From assembly GCA_004554555.1 (NCBI GenBank), contig SFLN01000041.1:1-15204 (forward strand): a stretch of 15,204 nucleotides of DNA. Direction: 5' to 3'. The position numbers and the translations under genes were made by a program. Of the stretch, positions 1-7,075 are shown one piece after another. The notes under the pieces are model-generated. The model was given only the letters and a program-made list of their open reading frames with translations, was not told the DNA's origin and ran no database searches. Every line of letters begins with the position of its first letter. Position 1 is the stretch's first letter. This DNA is from [Eubacterium] saphenum (GTDB lineage Bacteria > Bacillota > Clostridia > Oscillospirales > Ruminococcaceae).

Positions 1-219
1 GGTGACAATGTACTCGTATTCGATACCCATTCCCTTCAGCAACCAAAATCCCCCGAACAGTGCGCCCGCCGCAACCATCAAAAGTATGAAATACCCTTGA
101 AAAGTGAAAAATAAGGACACCGCCGCTATAAGCGCCATACCCGCAATAATTCCCATCGCCTTTGCGTTGTCGCTGTTTGAACGTCTTTTTACAACAAGCT
201 GTTCGGTGCAATTATCCAT
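1..219 (-). CDS. Small membrane protein, 5' part only (possibly DUF6106-like)
   Basis: Seventy-three codons are open from an ATG at 219 to the window edge, so the C-terminus is missing. The N-terminus (MDNCTEQLVVKRR) is short and basic. It is followed by two close hydrophobic stretches, about residues 22-40 and 43-62, with the ending ...GMGIEYEYIVT just before the cut. This suggests a small protein with a membrane hairpin and a following soluble part. A GAGGAG ribosome site lies a few bases upstream of the ATG, and a well-formed promoter (256-284) reads into it, so the start is well supported. The N-terminal pattern (charged EQLVVK segment, two spans, then EYEY[IL]xT) reminds me of DUF6106-type proteins of Clostridia. 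That is from memory only and could be wrong. No function can be assigned. It is transcribed divergently from proB. Confidence 0.75.
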   Translation of the reverse strand, partial: MDNCTEQLVVKRRSNSDNAKAMGIIAGMALIAAVSLFFTFQGYFILLMVAAGALFGGFWLLKGMGIEYEYIVT

Positions 220-255
220 TTACACTACTCCTCAAAATTATAATTAGTATAATGT

Positions 256-284
256 ATTATATCACATTTTTCGACAATAATCAA
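256..284 (-). promoter_or_regulatory. Sigma-A type promoter for the leftmost minus-strand gene
   Basis: On the minus strand TTGATT (279-284) is followed after 17 bases by TATAAT (256-261). A TG sits one base before the -10 box, giving an extended -10. It lies about 37 bases upstream of the ATG at 219 and points the right way. Confidence 0.7.
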
Positions 285-377
285 GGGGGTTTTTATCTAT
301 TTTATATAAATTCTTCCGAATTTTTTTTCAAAAAATATCGGCTTGATAAAAAATAGGTGATAATTTAATGTAAAGTG

Positions 378-406
378 TTGAAATTCGTGTTGAAAAATGT
401 TATAAT
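378..406 (+). promoter_or_regulatory. Sigma-A type promoter of the proBA operon
   Basis: TTGAAA (378-383) and TATAAT (401-406) are separated by exactly 17 bases. The expected transcription start is near 412, leaving a leader of roughly 70 bases before proB. It is back to back with the promoter at 256-284. Confidence 0.8.
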
Positions 407-424
407 AAAATGTATATGAAAAAT

Positions 425-464
425 GGGCGCTTTTGTCAAAAATTCTTGAACATAAACCGCGCCC
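425..464 (+). promoter_or_regulatory. Possible leader stem-loop ahead of proB
   Basis: GGGCGC at 425-430 is the exact reverse complement of GCGCCC at 459-464, with a 28-base AT-rich loop between them. The pair lies wholly within the predicted 5' leader of proB. The 3' arm ends about seven bases before the AAGAGGA ribosome site (471-477). A six-pair GC stem in AT-rich leader DNA is suggestive, but this could be chance, and no known riboswitch or T-box is recognised. Confidence 0.3.
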
Positions 465-483
465 GAAAGAAAGAGGACGTTTT

Positions 484-1278
484 ATGCCTTGCTTTAACGA
501 CAAAAAGAGAATTGTGGTAAAAATCGGAAGCAGCTCGCTTGCTTATCCCGAAACCGGCAGCCTGAACATCAGAAAAAGCCGCGCTTTGGTTGAGGTGCTT
601 GCGGACCTGAAAAATTCGGGGAAAGAGATTGTGTTCGTGACCAGCGGCGCGCAGTGCGTCGGCGCAGCGAAGGGCGGTTTTCTGAAAAAGCCGCAGGATA
701 CGCCGTCAAAGCAGGCCTGCGCGGCTATCGGTCAAAGCGAACTGATGAAATTCTACTCCGAGAGCTTTGAGCAGTACAATCACAAGGTCGCGCAGCTTTT
801 GCTAACGCGCGACGTTATCAGCAACGAAACCCGCCGCACAAACGTTATCAACACGTTTAACAAGCTGTTTGAGCTGGGGGTTGTACCTATTATAAATGCG
901 AACGACGTTGTGTCGATTAAGCAGCTTGACTTCGACGAGAACGACACGCTCTCTGCTATCGTTGCGACGCTTTGCAGCGCGGATTTTCTGATAATGATGA
1001 CCGACGTTGACGGGCTTTACGACGGCGACCCCGCCCTTCCCGAGTCAAAGCTTATACCCGAGGTTGAGCGGATAACTCCCGAGATTATTTCTCTCGCGCA
1101 AGGCTCCGGCGGCGCGCTCGGTTCGGGCGGTATGCTCACGAAAATCGAAGCGGCGCAGATTGCCACGGAAGCGGGAATTGACACGGTTATCGTAGGAAAC
1201 CGCGACCCGAAGATACTCTACGAGCTGTTCGAGAGCGACTGCGCAAAATGTACATATTTCAAAAAACGTGAACGCTGA
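484..1278 (+). CDS. proB: Glutamate 5-kinase (short form without PUA domain)
   Basis: Phosphorylates L-glutamate with ATP to gamma-glutamyl phosphate, the first committed step of proline synthesis, in the cytosol. The 264-residue protein is a single amino-acid-kinase domain. Visible landmarks are KIGSS near residue 13, VTSGA near 52, INAND at 137-141, ENDTLSA at 152-158, TDVDGLY at 173-179 and GSGGMLTK at 213-220. The C-terminal PUA domain of the about 367-residue E. coli enzyme is absent, as in many Clostridia. An in-frame TTG at 433 would add 17 residues. I prefer the ATG at 484 because AAGAGGA sits six bases upstream of it and the family N-terminus begins just before the VVKIG strand. proA follows 12 bases later, with its ribosome site overlapping the proB stop region. 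Feedback inhibition by proline is known for the family and is inferred here. Confidence 0.95.
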   Translation: MPCFNDKKRIVVKIGSSSLAYPETGSLNIRKSRALVEVLADLKNSGKEIVFVTSGAQCVGAAKGGFLKKPQDTPSKQACAAIGQSELMKFYSESFEQYNHKVAQLLLTRDVISNETRRTNVINTFNKLFELGVVPIINANDVVSIKQLDFDENDTLSAIVATLCSADFLIMMTDVDGLYDGDPALPESKLIPEVERITPEIISLAQGSGGALGSGGMLTKIEAAQIATEAGIDTVIVGNRDPKILYELFESDCAKCTYFKKRER

Positions 1279-1290
1279 TGAGGTGTTGAT

Positions 1291-2535
1291 ATGAGTTATA
1301 TTGAAGATTTGGGAAAAAATGCCAAAGCAGCCGCGCCGTTTCTGGCAGGTCTTGGTTCCGGCGAGAAGAACAAGGCGCTGGCGAAAATTTCGGAGCTGCT
1401 GCGTGCAAATAAAGCCGAGCTGATTGCCGAGAACAAAATCGATATCGAAAACGCGCGCAAAAACGGTATGTCCGAGGCTATGATTGACCGCCTTGAGATA
1501 AACGAAAAGCGCATTGAAGCAATGGCAGAGGGCGTGGACAAGGTTATTTCTCTTGACGACCCTGTCGGCGAGGTTATCGGCGGCGGTGAGCTTGCAAACG
1601 GGCTGAGAATTGTCAAAAAGCGCGTGCCTATCGGCGTTATCGGAATAATTTTCGAGAGCAGACCGAACGTTACCGTGGACGCGGCGGCGCTTTGCTTTAA
1701 AGCAGGCAGCGCGGTGATTTTAAGGGGCGGCTCGGACGCGATAAATTCCAACAAGGCGCTCGTTAACCTTATGAGAAAGGCGCTTCGCGAGGTTGGCGCG
1801 GAGGAAAACTGCGTTCAGCTCGTCGAGGACACCTCCCACGAAACCGCAAACGAAATGATGCGCTTGAACCGTTACATTGACCTGCTCATTCCGCGCGGCG
1901 GCGGACGGCTTATTCACGCGGTTATCGATAACGCGACAATCCCCGTTATCCAGACCGGCGAGGGCAACTGCCACGTTTTCGTGGACGAGAGCGCCGATAT
2001 TGATATGGCGGTGAATATTGTCGATAACGCGAAAACTCAGCGCCCTTCCGTGTGCAACGCTATCGAAAGCATTCTCGTTCACGAGAAAATCGCGAGGGAG
2101 TTTTTTGAGAAGCTGAACGAGCGCTGGAACGGCAAGGTTGAGATTGTCGGCGACAGCAAAACCGCCGAGAATATCTCGGTTTCAAAGATTGCCGATGATG
2201 TGGATTACCGCACGGAATTTCTTGCGCTGAAGCTGTCGTCGAAGGTTGTCAAGAGCGTTGACGAGGCGATTGCTCATATCAACAAATTCGGCACGGGACA
2301 CAGCGAGTGCATTGTCACAGGTTCGCTTGCAAACGCCGAAAAATTCCAGAAGCTCGTGGACGCAGCGGCGGTTTACGTCAACGCTTCAACTCGGTTCACC
2401 GATGGATTTGAGTTCGGCTTGGGTGCGGAAATCGGTATCTCAACGCAAAAGCTGCACGCGAGAGGTCCGATGGGGCTGAAAGAGCTTACCACATATAAAT
2501 ATTTAATTAACGGAGAGGGACAAATCAGAGGTTGA
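1291..2535 (+). CDS. proA: Gamma-glutamyl phosphate reductase
   Basis: NADPH-dependent reduction of gamma-glutamyl phosphate to glutamate-5-semialdehyde, the second step of proline synthesis; the product cyclises to pyrroline-5-carboxylate. The 414-residue length matches the family. The aldehyde-dehydrogenase fold is marked by FESRPNV (residues 121-127), AVILRGGSDA (141-150), IPRGGG (200-205) and QRPSVCNA, in which Cys255 is the catalytic thiol. The ATG at 1291 is preceded by GAGGTG and lies 12 bases after the proB stop, so the two genes are very likely co-translated. ProB and ProA are known to work together because the acyl phosphate is labile. No proC is present in this window. Nothing in the sequence looks broken. 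Confidence 0.97.
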   Translation: MSYIEDLGKNAKAAAPFLAGLGSGEKNKALAKISELLRANKAELIAENKIDIENARKNGMSEAMIDRLEINEKRIEAMAEGVDKVISLDDPVGEVIGGGELANGLRIVKKRVPIGVIGIIFESRPNVTVDAAALCFKAGSAVILRGGSDAINSNKALVNLMRKALREVGAEENCVQLVEDTSHETANEMMRLNRYIDLLIPRGGGRLIHAVIDNATIPVIQTGEGNCHVFVDESADIDMAVNIVDNAKTQRPSVCNAIESILVHEKIAREFFEKLNERWNGKVEIVGDSKTAENISVSKIADDVDYRTEFLALKLSSKVVKSVDEAIAHINKFGTGHSECIVTGSLANAEKFQKLVDAAAVYVNASTRFTDGFEFGLGAEIGISTQKLHARGPMGLKELTTYKYLINGEGQIRG

Positions 2536-2538
2536 TTT

Positions 2539-3405
2539 ATGTCGAAAAAGAATAGAAAAAACCGTGCCGAAGAGATAAAACAGGAGTTTCAAAAGCCAGA
2601 GGAAACGCAGTCTTTTCGGCGCGAGGAAAAGAAAAAAACGAGCGAAAACGTGCTTGACGAGCTGTTCGGCGAGCTTGGCGCGCAGACGGAAATCGAGGAC
2701 GATATCGCCGACCTCGGTACGGAAGAGGACGACGGAACGATTGTTGCGGAAAATCCCGTTAAGCATAGATTTTTCTTCGGGTTCGCAATTTTCGTGGTGA
2801 TAATGGCGATTATCGGAATGGTCGCTTCGGTGAGATTTGTCGTGAACGGCATCGGCAGTCTTATGGACAACACCTCGCTCAAAGAGGAATTTACGGGATT
2901 TATCCTGCCTGTCGTGGCGAACGATATCGCGCCGTTCTCGAATGAAGGCGAGATTTCGCACTCGGCAAAGGTCGGCTGCGCGGTGTGGAACATTTTGCTC
3001 AACAAGGACATTTCCGCGTACAAAAAGACCGCGGACGGCGAGCTTATAATACCGGAATATGACGTGGGTGTTTCCTGCAAGGAGCTTTTCGGGACAAATT
3101 CCGAGATTATCCACCAGTCCACGGGTACCGCAGACACGCGCTTTATTTACAGCGAACAAAATCACATCTACACCTGCACCTATAATATGCGCTATCTGAG
3201 CTACGCGCCGGGAATTGCCAAAATGGAGCAAAACGGCGGTGTTTTCACGCTCACGGTTGAATATTACCCGCCGTCGATAAGCGTGGTTTCGCAGAATATC
3301 GGTATCCAGAGCGAACCCGAAAAGACGATGACCTACACGATTTGGCGCGACAACGGCAAAAATACGCTTATGTCGGTTAAGGAAATTGAAAAGCAAACGG
3401 AATAA
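2539..3405 (+). CDS. Single-span membrane protein of unknown function (288 aa)
   Basis: Not recognised. Residues 1-75 form a highly charged cytoplasmic-type region: basic to about residue 34, then strongly acidic (around 50-65, EIEDDIADLG...EEDDG). One hydrophobic span follows at about residues 77-102. The remaining roughly 185 residues would be extracellular and look folded, with aromatic-rich strands late in the protein (TLTVEYYPPSISVV, MTYTIWRDNG). No signal peptidase site and no catalytic motif are seen. With positive charge ahead of the span this fits a type II anchored protein. It starts three bases after the proA stop, with AGAGG upstream, and is followed 36 bases later by a lipoprotein gene. 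The pair may act at the cell surface, but that is inference from layout only. Confidence 0.85.
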   Translation: MSKKNRKNRAEEIKQEFQKPEETQSFRREEKKKTSENVLDELFGELGAQTEIEDDIADLGTEEDDGTIVAENPVKHRFFFGFAIFVVIMAIIGMVASVRFVVNGIGSLMDNTSLKEEFTGFILPVVANDIAPFSNEGEISHSAKVGCAVWNILLNKDISAYKKTADGELIIPEYDVGVSCKELFGTNSEIIHQSTGTADTRFIYSEQNHIYTCTYNMRYLSYAPGIAKMEQNGGVFTLTVEYYPPSISVVSQNIGIQSEPEKTMTYTIWRDNGKNTLMSVKEIEKQTE

Positions 3406-3441
3406 ATTCCCATTTGGGATTGCATTTTAGGAGGAAGAAAA

Positions 3442-4728
3442 ATGAAGCTTGGCTTTAAGAAAATCGCGGCTGCTTTAACCGCGGCGGCTGCTGCAGTTTC
3501 AATGTGCGGCTGTATGGACAACGGTAAAATTATGACCGTTGACGGAATGGAAATCAACAACGGAGTTTATCTCTATTATCAGCAGTCGACTTATTCCGAC
3601 GCGCAGAGCAAAATCAAAGCTGCTCAGCAGGAGGAGCTTGACAAGCTTGCCGATGAAATCATAAACGACACTTCTTCGGAAAGCTCGTCGGAAAGCTCGT
3701 CGAGTTCATCAAGCTCCAGTTCATCGAGCACAATGAATTATTTCTCGACATCGGTTGACGGAAAATCCACCTCGCAGTGGGTTAAGGACGAAACTCTCCG
3801 TCTTGTAAAGCAGTTTGTCGGTGTACAGAGATTGTGCGAGCAGAAAGGAATTTCGCTTGACCAGACCGAAAAGGACGAGATTTCTGCGCAGGTGAAGAGC
3901 GTTTGGGAAGACTCGAGCTTGTATATTCAGTACTTCTTCGGTGTTGACACCGCGGGACAATACTACGAGTCCAACGGTATCAGCCGCGAGTCCTACACGC
4001 AGATTAACACCGCGGCTAAGCTCAAGGATAAGCTTTTCACAATGCTCTACGACAAGGACGGCGAAACGCCCGTTTCCGACGAGGAGCTGAATAATTTCAC
4101 CAAGGAAAACTACGCTTGCGCGGTTATTCTCTCGCTTCTCTACGAGGACGCCGAGGGCAACGAGCTTACTTCGGACAGCGACAAAAAGGCTGTCGATGAC
4201 CTGGCGGAGCAGTACGCAAAGCGCATTTCAAACGGCGAGAGCTTGATTGACGTAAAGTACGATTTCGACCTCAAAAAGGAGCAGGACAGCTCAAAGCCGC
4301 AGATTGAGGAGTACTACGACAAAAACCCTGTCGAGGGCAAGACCAAGGAAGAGTATGTCGCGGAAGAGCTTGCAAAGCTCACTGTTGACAAAGCGGAAAG
4401 CGACGAGGATATTGTAAACTATTACCAGAAGGACAGCAATTCCCTTGATGAAGAGGTTTCCGAGTTCCTGTTCAACGCAAAGGACGACGGAAAAGCCGCA
4501 ACGCTTAAAGCTGACGACCGCGTTTATATTATCGCGAGAATTGACGTTGCCACGAGAACCGAGTGGCTTGAAAGCAGCCGCAGCTCTCTCCTGCTGAACT
4601 TTAAGGGCAGCGATTACGAGGACTATCTGGACGCTTTCTCGGCAAATCTTTCCGTAAACGCAAACTCTTACCTCGTTGACACAAAATACAAGCCCGAGCG
4701 CCTTGAAAACACGTCGATGACGCTTTGA
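3442..4728 (+). CDS. Lipoprotein, SurA/PrsA-N-like, with serine-rich spacer
   Basis: A 428-residue exported protein. Residues 1-24 are a lipoprotein signal: basic start (MKLGFKK), alanine-rich core, and SMCGC with Cys24 as the likely lipidated residue. The lipobox is non-canonical (Met at -3, Cys at -2). The mature start, KIMTVDGMEINNGVYLYYQ, resembles the opening of SurA/PrsA-type chaperone N-domains (VDG-x-I-x-x-G-x-Y). Helical charged sequence follows (residues 52-75, 105-330). I cannot see a PPIC rotamase domain, so I do not call it PrsA. Residues 78-96 are almost all serine with two glutamates, a likely flexible spacer. The start is fixed by a strong AGGAGG site. The stop overlaps the region where the next gene begins, implying coupling. 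It could be a foldase-like chaperone; function is unproven. Confidence 0.85.
   Translation: MKLGFKKIAAALTAAAAAVSMCGCMDNGKIMTVDGMEINNGVYLYYQQSTYSDAQSKIKAAQQEELDKLADEIINDTSSESSSESSSSSSSSSSSSTMNYFSTSVDGKSTSQWVKDETLRLVKQFVGVQRLCEQKGISLDQTEKDEISAQVKSVWEDSSLYIQYFFGVDTAGQYYESNGISRESYTQINTAAKLKDKLFTMLYDKDGETPVSDEELNNFTKENYACAVILSLLYEDAEGNELTSDSDKKAVDDLAEQYAKRISNGESLIDVKYDFDLKKEQDSSKPQIEEYYDKNPVEGKTKEEYVAEELAKLTVDKAESDEDIVNYYQKDSNSLDEEVSEFLFNAKDDGKAATLKADDRVYIIARIDVATRTEWLESSRSSLLLNFKGSDYEDYLDAFSANLSVNANSYLVDTKYKPERLENTSMTL
3673..3729 (+). repeat. Serine-tract coding segment inside the lipoprotein gene
   Basis: Nineteen codons (residues 78-96) encode serines with two interspersed glutamates. The codons are mixed (TCT, TCG, AGC, AGT, TCA, TCC), so the protein sequence, not a simple DNA microsatellite, appears to be what is kept. 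It separates the N-terminal VDG-type segment from the helical body. Confidence 0.85.
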
Positions 4729-4733
4729 TTGAA

Positions 4734-6638
4734 ATGTTACTGATGAGTTTAAGCGGCGTTTCGATGTCCTTCGCGGACCGAACGCTGTTCTCGGACGCAT
4801 CGTTCGAGATTTATGACAAAGACAAAATCGGTTTTGTCGGAGTGAACGGAAGCGGCAAAACAACGCTTCTGCGGCTGATAAAAGGCGAGCTCACCTCGGA
4901 CAGCGGCGATATTCATATTGCCGGCGGGATAAAAATCGGATTTATGGAGCAGTTTGCCTGCAAGGACTCCGAAAAAACGCTCTATGACGAGGCGTTGTCG
5001 GTTTTCGCGGAGCTTGAGGATATGGAGCTTGAGCTGGAGCAAATCCACGACAAAATCGACTTCGGCGACCACTCGCTTGAAACTATCGAACGCCAAGCGC
5101 GGCTTTCCGAGCAGTTTGAGCGCGAGGGCGGCTTAACCTACAAAAGCAGAACCGCTGCGGCGCTTTTCGGACTGGGGTTCTCGGAGAACGATTTCTCGCT
5201 GAAAACCGCAGTGCTGAGCGGCGGGCAGCGTTCCAAGCTGCAACTGGCAAAGCTGCTGCTCTCGGGCGCGGATTTGCTGCTGCTTGACGAGCCGACAAAC
5301 CATTTGGATATCGAGTCTGTGGAGTGGCTTGAGAAGTTCCTCGGCGACTATCGCGGCGCGTACCTCGTTATCTCGCACGACCGCTATTTCCTCGACAAAA
5401 CAACCGAGCGCACGATTGAACTTGAAAACGGACACGTTCGCGATTACAAGGGCAACTACTCGCGTTTTCTCGAACTGAAGGCGGAGTACCTCGAACGCAA
5501 GCAGAAGGAATATGACGCGGCGATGAAGGAAATAAACCGCGTTGAGGGTATAATCGAGCAGCAAAAGCGCTGGAATCAGGCGCACAATTACGTCACGATT
5601 GCCTCGAAGCAAAAGCAGATTGACCGGATTGCCCAAAATCTCGAAAAGCCCGAGGACGCACCCGACGCGATAAAGTTTTCGTTCAAGAGCGCGGACGGCT
5701 GCGGAAACGACGTGCTGACGGCGAGAAATCTTGCGCTGTCCTTCGATGAAAAGCAGCTGTTTTCAAACGTTAATCTGGAGATAAAAAAGGGCGAGCGCGT
5801 TTTCCTTATCGGCGGAAACGGCTGCGGAAAAACCTCGCTGTTCCGGATTTTGACCGGTGAATACAGCGCGGATTGCGGTGAATTTAAGTTTGGTTCGCGG
5901 GTGCAAACGGGTTATTTCGACCAGTCGCAGCGCGGACTTCACGAAGAAAAAACTGCATTCAGCGAAATTCACGACGAGTACCCAAGAATGACCGAAACCG
6001 CTGTACGAACAGCTTTGGCTTCGTTTTTGTTCAAGGGCGACGACGTTTTCAAGAAAATCTCGGAGCTTTCGGGCGGTGAACGAGCAAGGGTTGCACTCTT
6101 GAAGCTGATGCTGTCGGGAGCGAATTTTCTGCTGCTCGACGAGCCGACAAACCATCTCGATATTTCGTCCTGCGAGGCGCTTGAAAACGCGCTTTTGAAC
6201 TACGACGGAACGCTGTTCATCATAAGCCACGACCGCTATTTAATCAACAAGCTCGCGGACAGGGTTTACAAGCTGAACAAAAACGGCGCGGAAAATTATC
6301 TCGGAAACTACGATTATTATCTTGAAAAATCAGCGGAGCTTGCTCCGAAAATCGAGGAAAAAAAGCCGAAAAAATCCGAGAACGCGCTTGATTACAAGCA
6401 GAAAAAAGAGCGCGACTCCGAGCGCCGCAAGCTCACCACTCGCGTTTCGCGGCTTGAAAACGAAATCGAGGAGCTTGACGGTAAAATCAACGAGCTGAAC
6501 ACGGCTTTGAGCGAGCTTTCGGATTATCAGAAGGCGCTTGAGCTGTCCGAGGCGCTTGAAGAAATCCGCAAGCGTCAGGAAGCGGCGATGGAAGAATGGG
6601 AAGCGGCAACGGCAGCTTTGGAGGAGTTCGATGACTAA
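4734..6638 (+). CDS. ABC-F family ATPase (ribosome-associated)
   Basis: A soluble protein with two ATPase cassettes and no membrane segments, the hallmark of ABC-F proteins, which bind the ribosomal E site and relieve stalled or blocked translation. With the start at 4734 (634 aa), cassette 1 has Walker A GVNGSGKT (36-43), LSGGQ (161-165) and LLLLDEPTNHLD with catalytic Glu186. Cassette 2 has GGNGCGKT (360-367), LSGGE (445-449) and LLLDEPTNHLD with Glu470. The linker (about 235-300) is the charged helical P-site-tRNA-interaction type. The tail, from about 550, is a lysine/glutamate-rich coiled coil, as in Uup- or YdiF-like members. Start choice is uncertain: TTG 4725 overlaps the previous stop, ATG 4734 and ATG 4743 are alternatives, and none has a good ribosome site. 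Translation probably depends on coupling to the lipoprotein gene. There is no reason to call it an antibiotic-resistance type. Confidence 0.93.
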   Translation: MLLMSLSGVSMSFADRTLFSDASFEIYDKDKIGFVGVNGSGKTTLLRLIKGELTSDSGDIHIAGGIKIGFMEQFACKDSEKTLYDEALSVFAELEDMELELEQIHDKIDFGDHSLETIERQARLSEQFEREGGLTYKSRTAAALFGLGFSENDFSLKTAVLSGGQRSKLQLAKLLLSGADLLLLDEPTNHLDIESVEWLEKFLGDYRGAYLVISHDRYFLDKTTERTIELENGHVRDYKGNYSRFLELKAEYLERKQKEYDAAMKEINRVEGIIEQQKRWNQAHNYVTIASKQKQIDRIAQNLEKPEDAPDAIKFSFKSADGCGNDVLTARNLALSFDEKQLFSNVNLEIKKGERVFLIGGNGCGKTSLFRILTGEYSADCGEFKFGSRVQTGYFDQSQRGLHEEKTAFSEIHDEYPRMTETAVRTALASFLFKGDDVFKKISELSGGERARVALLKLMLSGANFLLLDEPTNHLDISSCEALENALLNYDGTLFIISHDRYLINKLADRVYKLNKNGAENYLGNYDYYLEKSAELAPKIEEKKPKKSENALDYKQKKERDSERRKLTTRVSRLENEIEELDGKINELNTALSELSDYQKALELSEALEEIRKRQEAAMEEWEAATAALEEFDD

Positions 6639-6963
6639 ACAAATCAAGGCTTATCTCGCGCTTTTGGAGCAGTTTTTCTCGGTTGAACACGAGGACGAGG
6701 AGCTGCTGAAAATGCGCGCCGAGCTGCTTCAGCGCATCGCGTTCTATCAGCACGAGCGGCTTATTCACCTGCTGGTGACGCTGTTTTTCGCGGTATTTTT
6801 CCTGATTTCGCTTGCGCTCACGCTGACCGTGGGCGGCTGGGGCGCGATAACACTCACGATACTTTTTCTCGGGCTGCTTGTGCCGTACATAAAGCACTAC
6901 TATTTTCTCGAAAATTCCGTTCAGAAAATGTACACCTATTACTACAAAATCGAAAAGCTTTAA
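6631..6963 (+). CDS. Small two-span membrane protein (110 aa), unknown function
   Basis: Not recognised. The protein has an amphipathic, glutamate-rich N-terminal helix (residues 1-40, MTKQIKAYLALLEQFF...), then two hydrophobic spans, about residues 45-66 (LIHLLVTLFFAVFFLIS) and 69-88 (GWGAITLTILFLGLLVPYI). It ends in an aromatic/basic tail (YYYKIEKL). The start at 6631 is chosen because GGAGGAG lies a few bases upstream and the ATG overlaps the end of the ABC-F gene by eight bases. An upstream in-frame extension exists but lies wholly inside the ABC-F coding sequence. It is the last gene of the proBA operon, followed at once by a terminator. Overlap with the ABC-F gene indicates coupled expression, not necessarily a shared function. 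Confidence 0.8.
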   Translation: MTKQIKAYLALLEQFFSVEHEDEELLKMRAELLQRIAFYQHERLIHLLVTLFFAVFFLISLALTLTVGGWGAITLTILFLGLLVPYIKHYYFLENSVQKMYTYYYKIEKL

Positions 6964-6969
6964 CCTTCT

Positions 6970-7004
6970 CTCCCCTATTTTTTACATAGGGGAGTTATTT
7001 TTTT
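6970..7004 (+). terminator. Rho-independent terminator of the proBA operon
   Basis: CTCCCCTAT (6970-6978) pairs perfectly with ATAGGGGAG (6986-6994) over nine base pairs around a seven-base loop. The hairpin is followed by a T-rich tail (TTATTTTTTT). It begins seven bases after the stop codon of the 110-residue protein. Confidence 0.95.
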
Positions 7005-7005
7005 A

Positions 7006-7034
7006 TTGACTTTTGGGAAAAAGTGTTGTATAAT
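7006..7034 (+). promoter_or_regulatory. Sigma-A type promoter of the SPFH gene
   Basis: TTGACT (7006-7011) and TATAAT (7029-7034) are spaced by exactly 17 bases, and the promoter directly abuts the T-tail of the preceding terminator. The predicted start near 7041 gives a short leader of about 35 bases, with AAAGGAG before the ATG at 7076. Confidence 0.88.
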
Positions 7035-7075
7035 AAAAATATCGGAAAATTTCAGTTCGGAAAGGAGTTTTTACC

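Noticed and set aside
433..483. TTG start giving a 17-residue longer ProB
   Set aside because: The extension has no family match, TTG lacks a good ribosome site, and the ATG at 484 has AAGAGGA at ideal spacing.
2503..3396. 297-codon minus-strand open frame opposite the 288-residue membrane protein
   Set aside because: The plus-strand frame continues the operon, has a ribosome site and a clear membrane span. The minus frame is arginine/histidine-rich, as shadow frames are.
3408..3419. TCCCA-TT-TGGGA palindrome between the 288-residue protein and the lipoprotein gene
   Set aside because: The loop is too small for a normal hairpin and no T-run follows, so it is not a terminator. The operon appears to continue.
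4734..6638. Antibiotic-resistance ABC-F (ARE) gene
   Set aside because: The short charged linker and C-terminal coiled coil fit housekeeping Uup/YdiF-like members, and there is no resistance-type leader peptide or mobile context.
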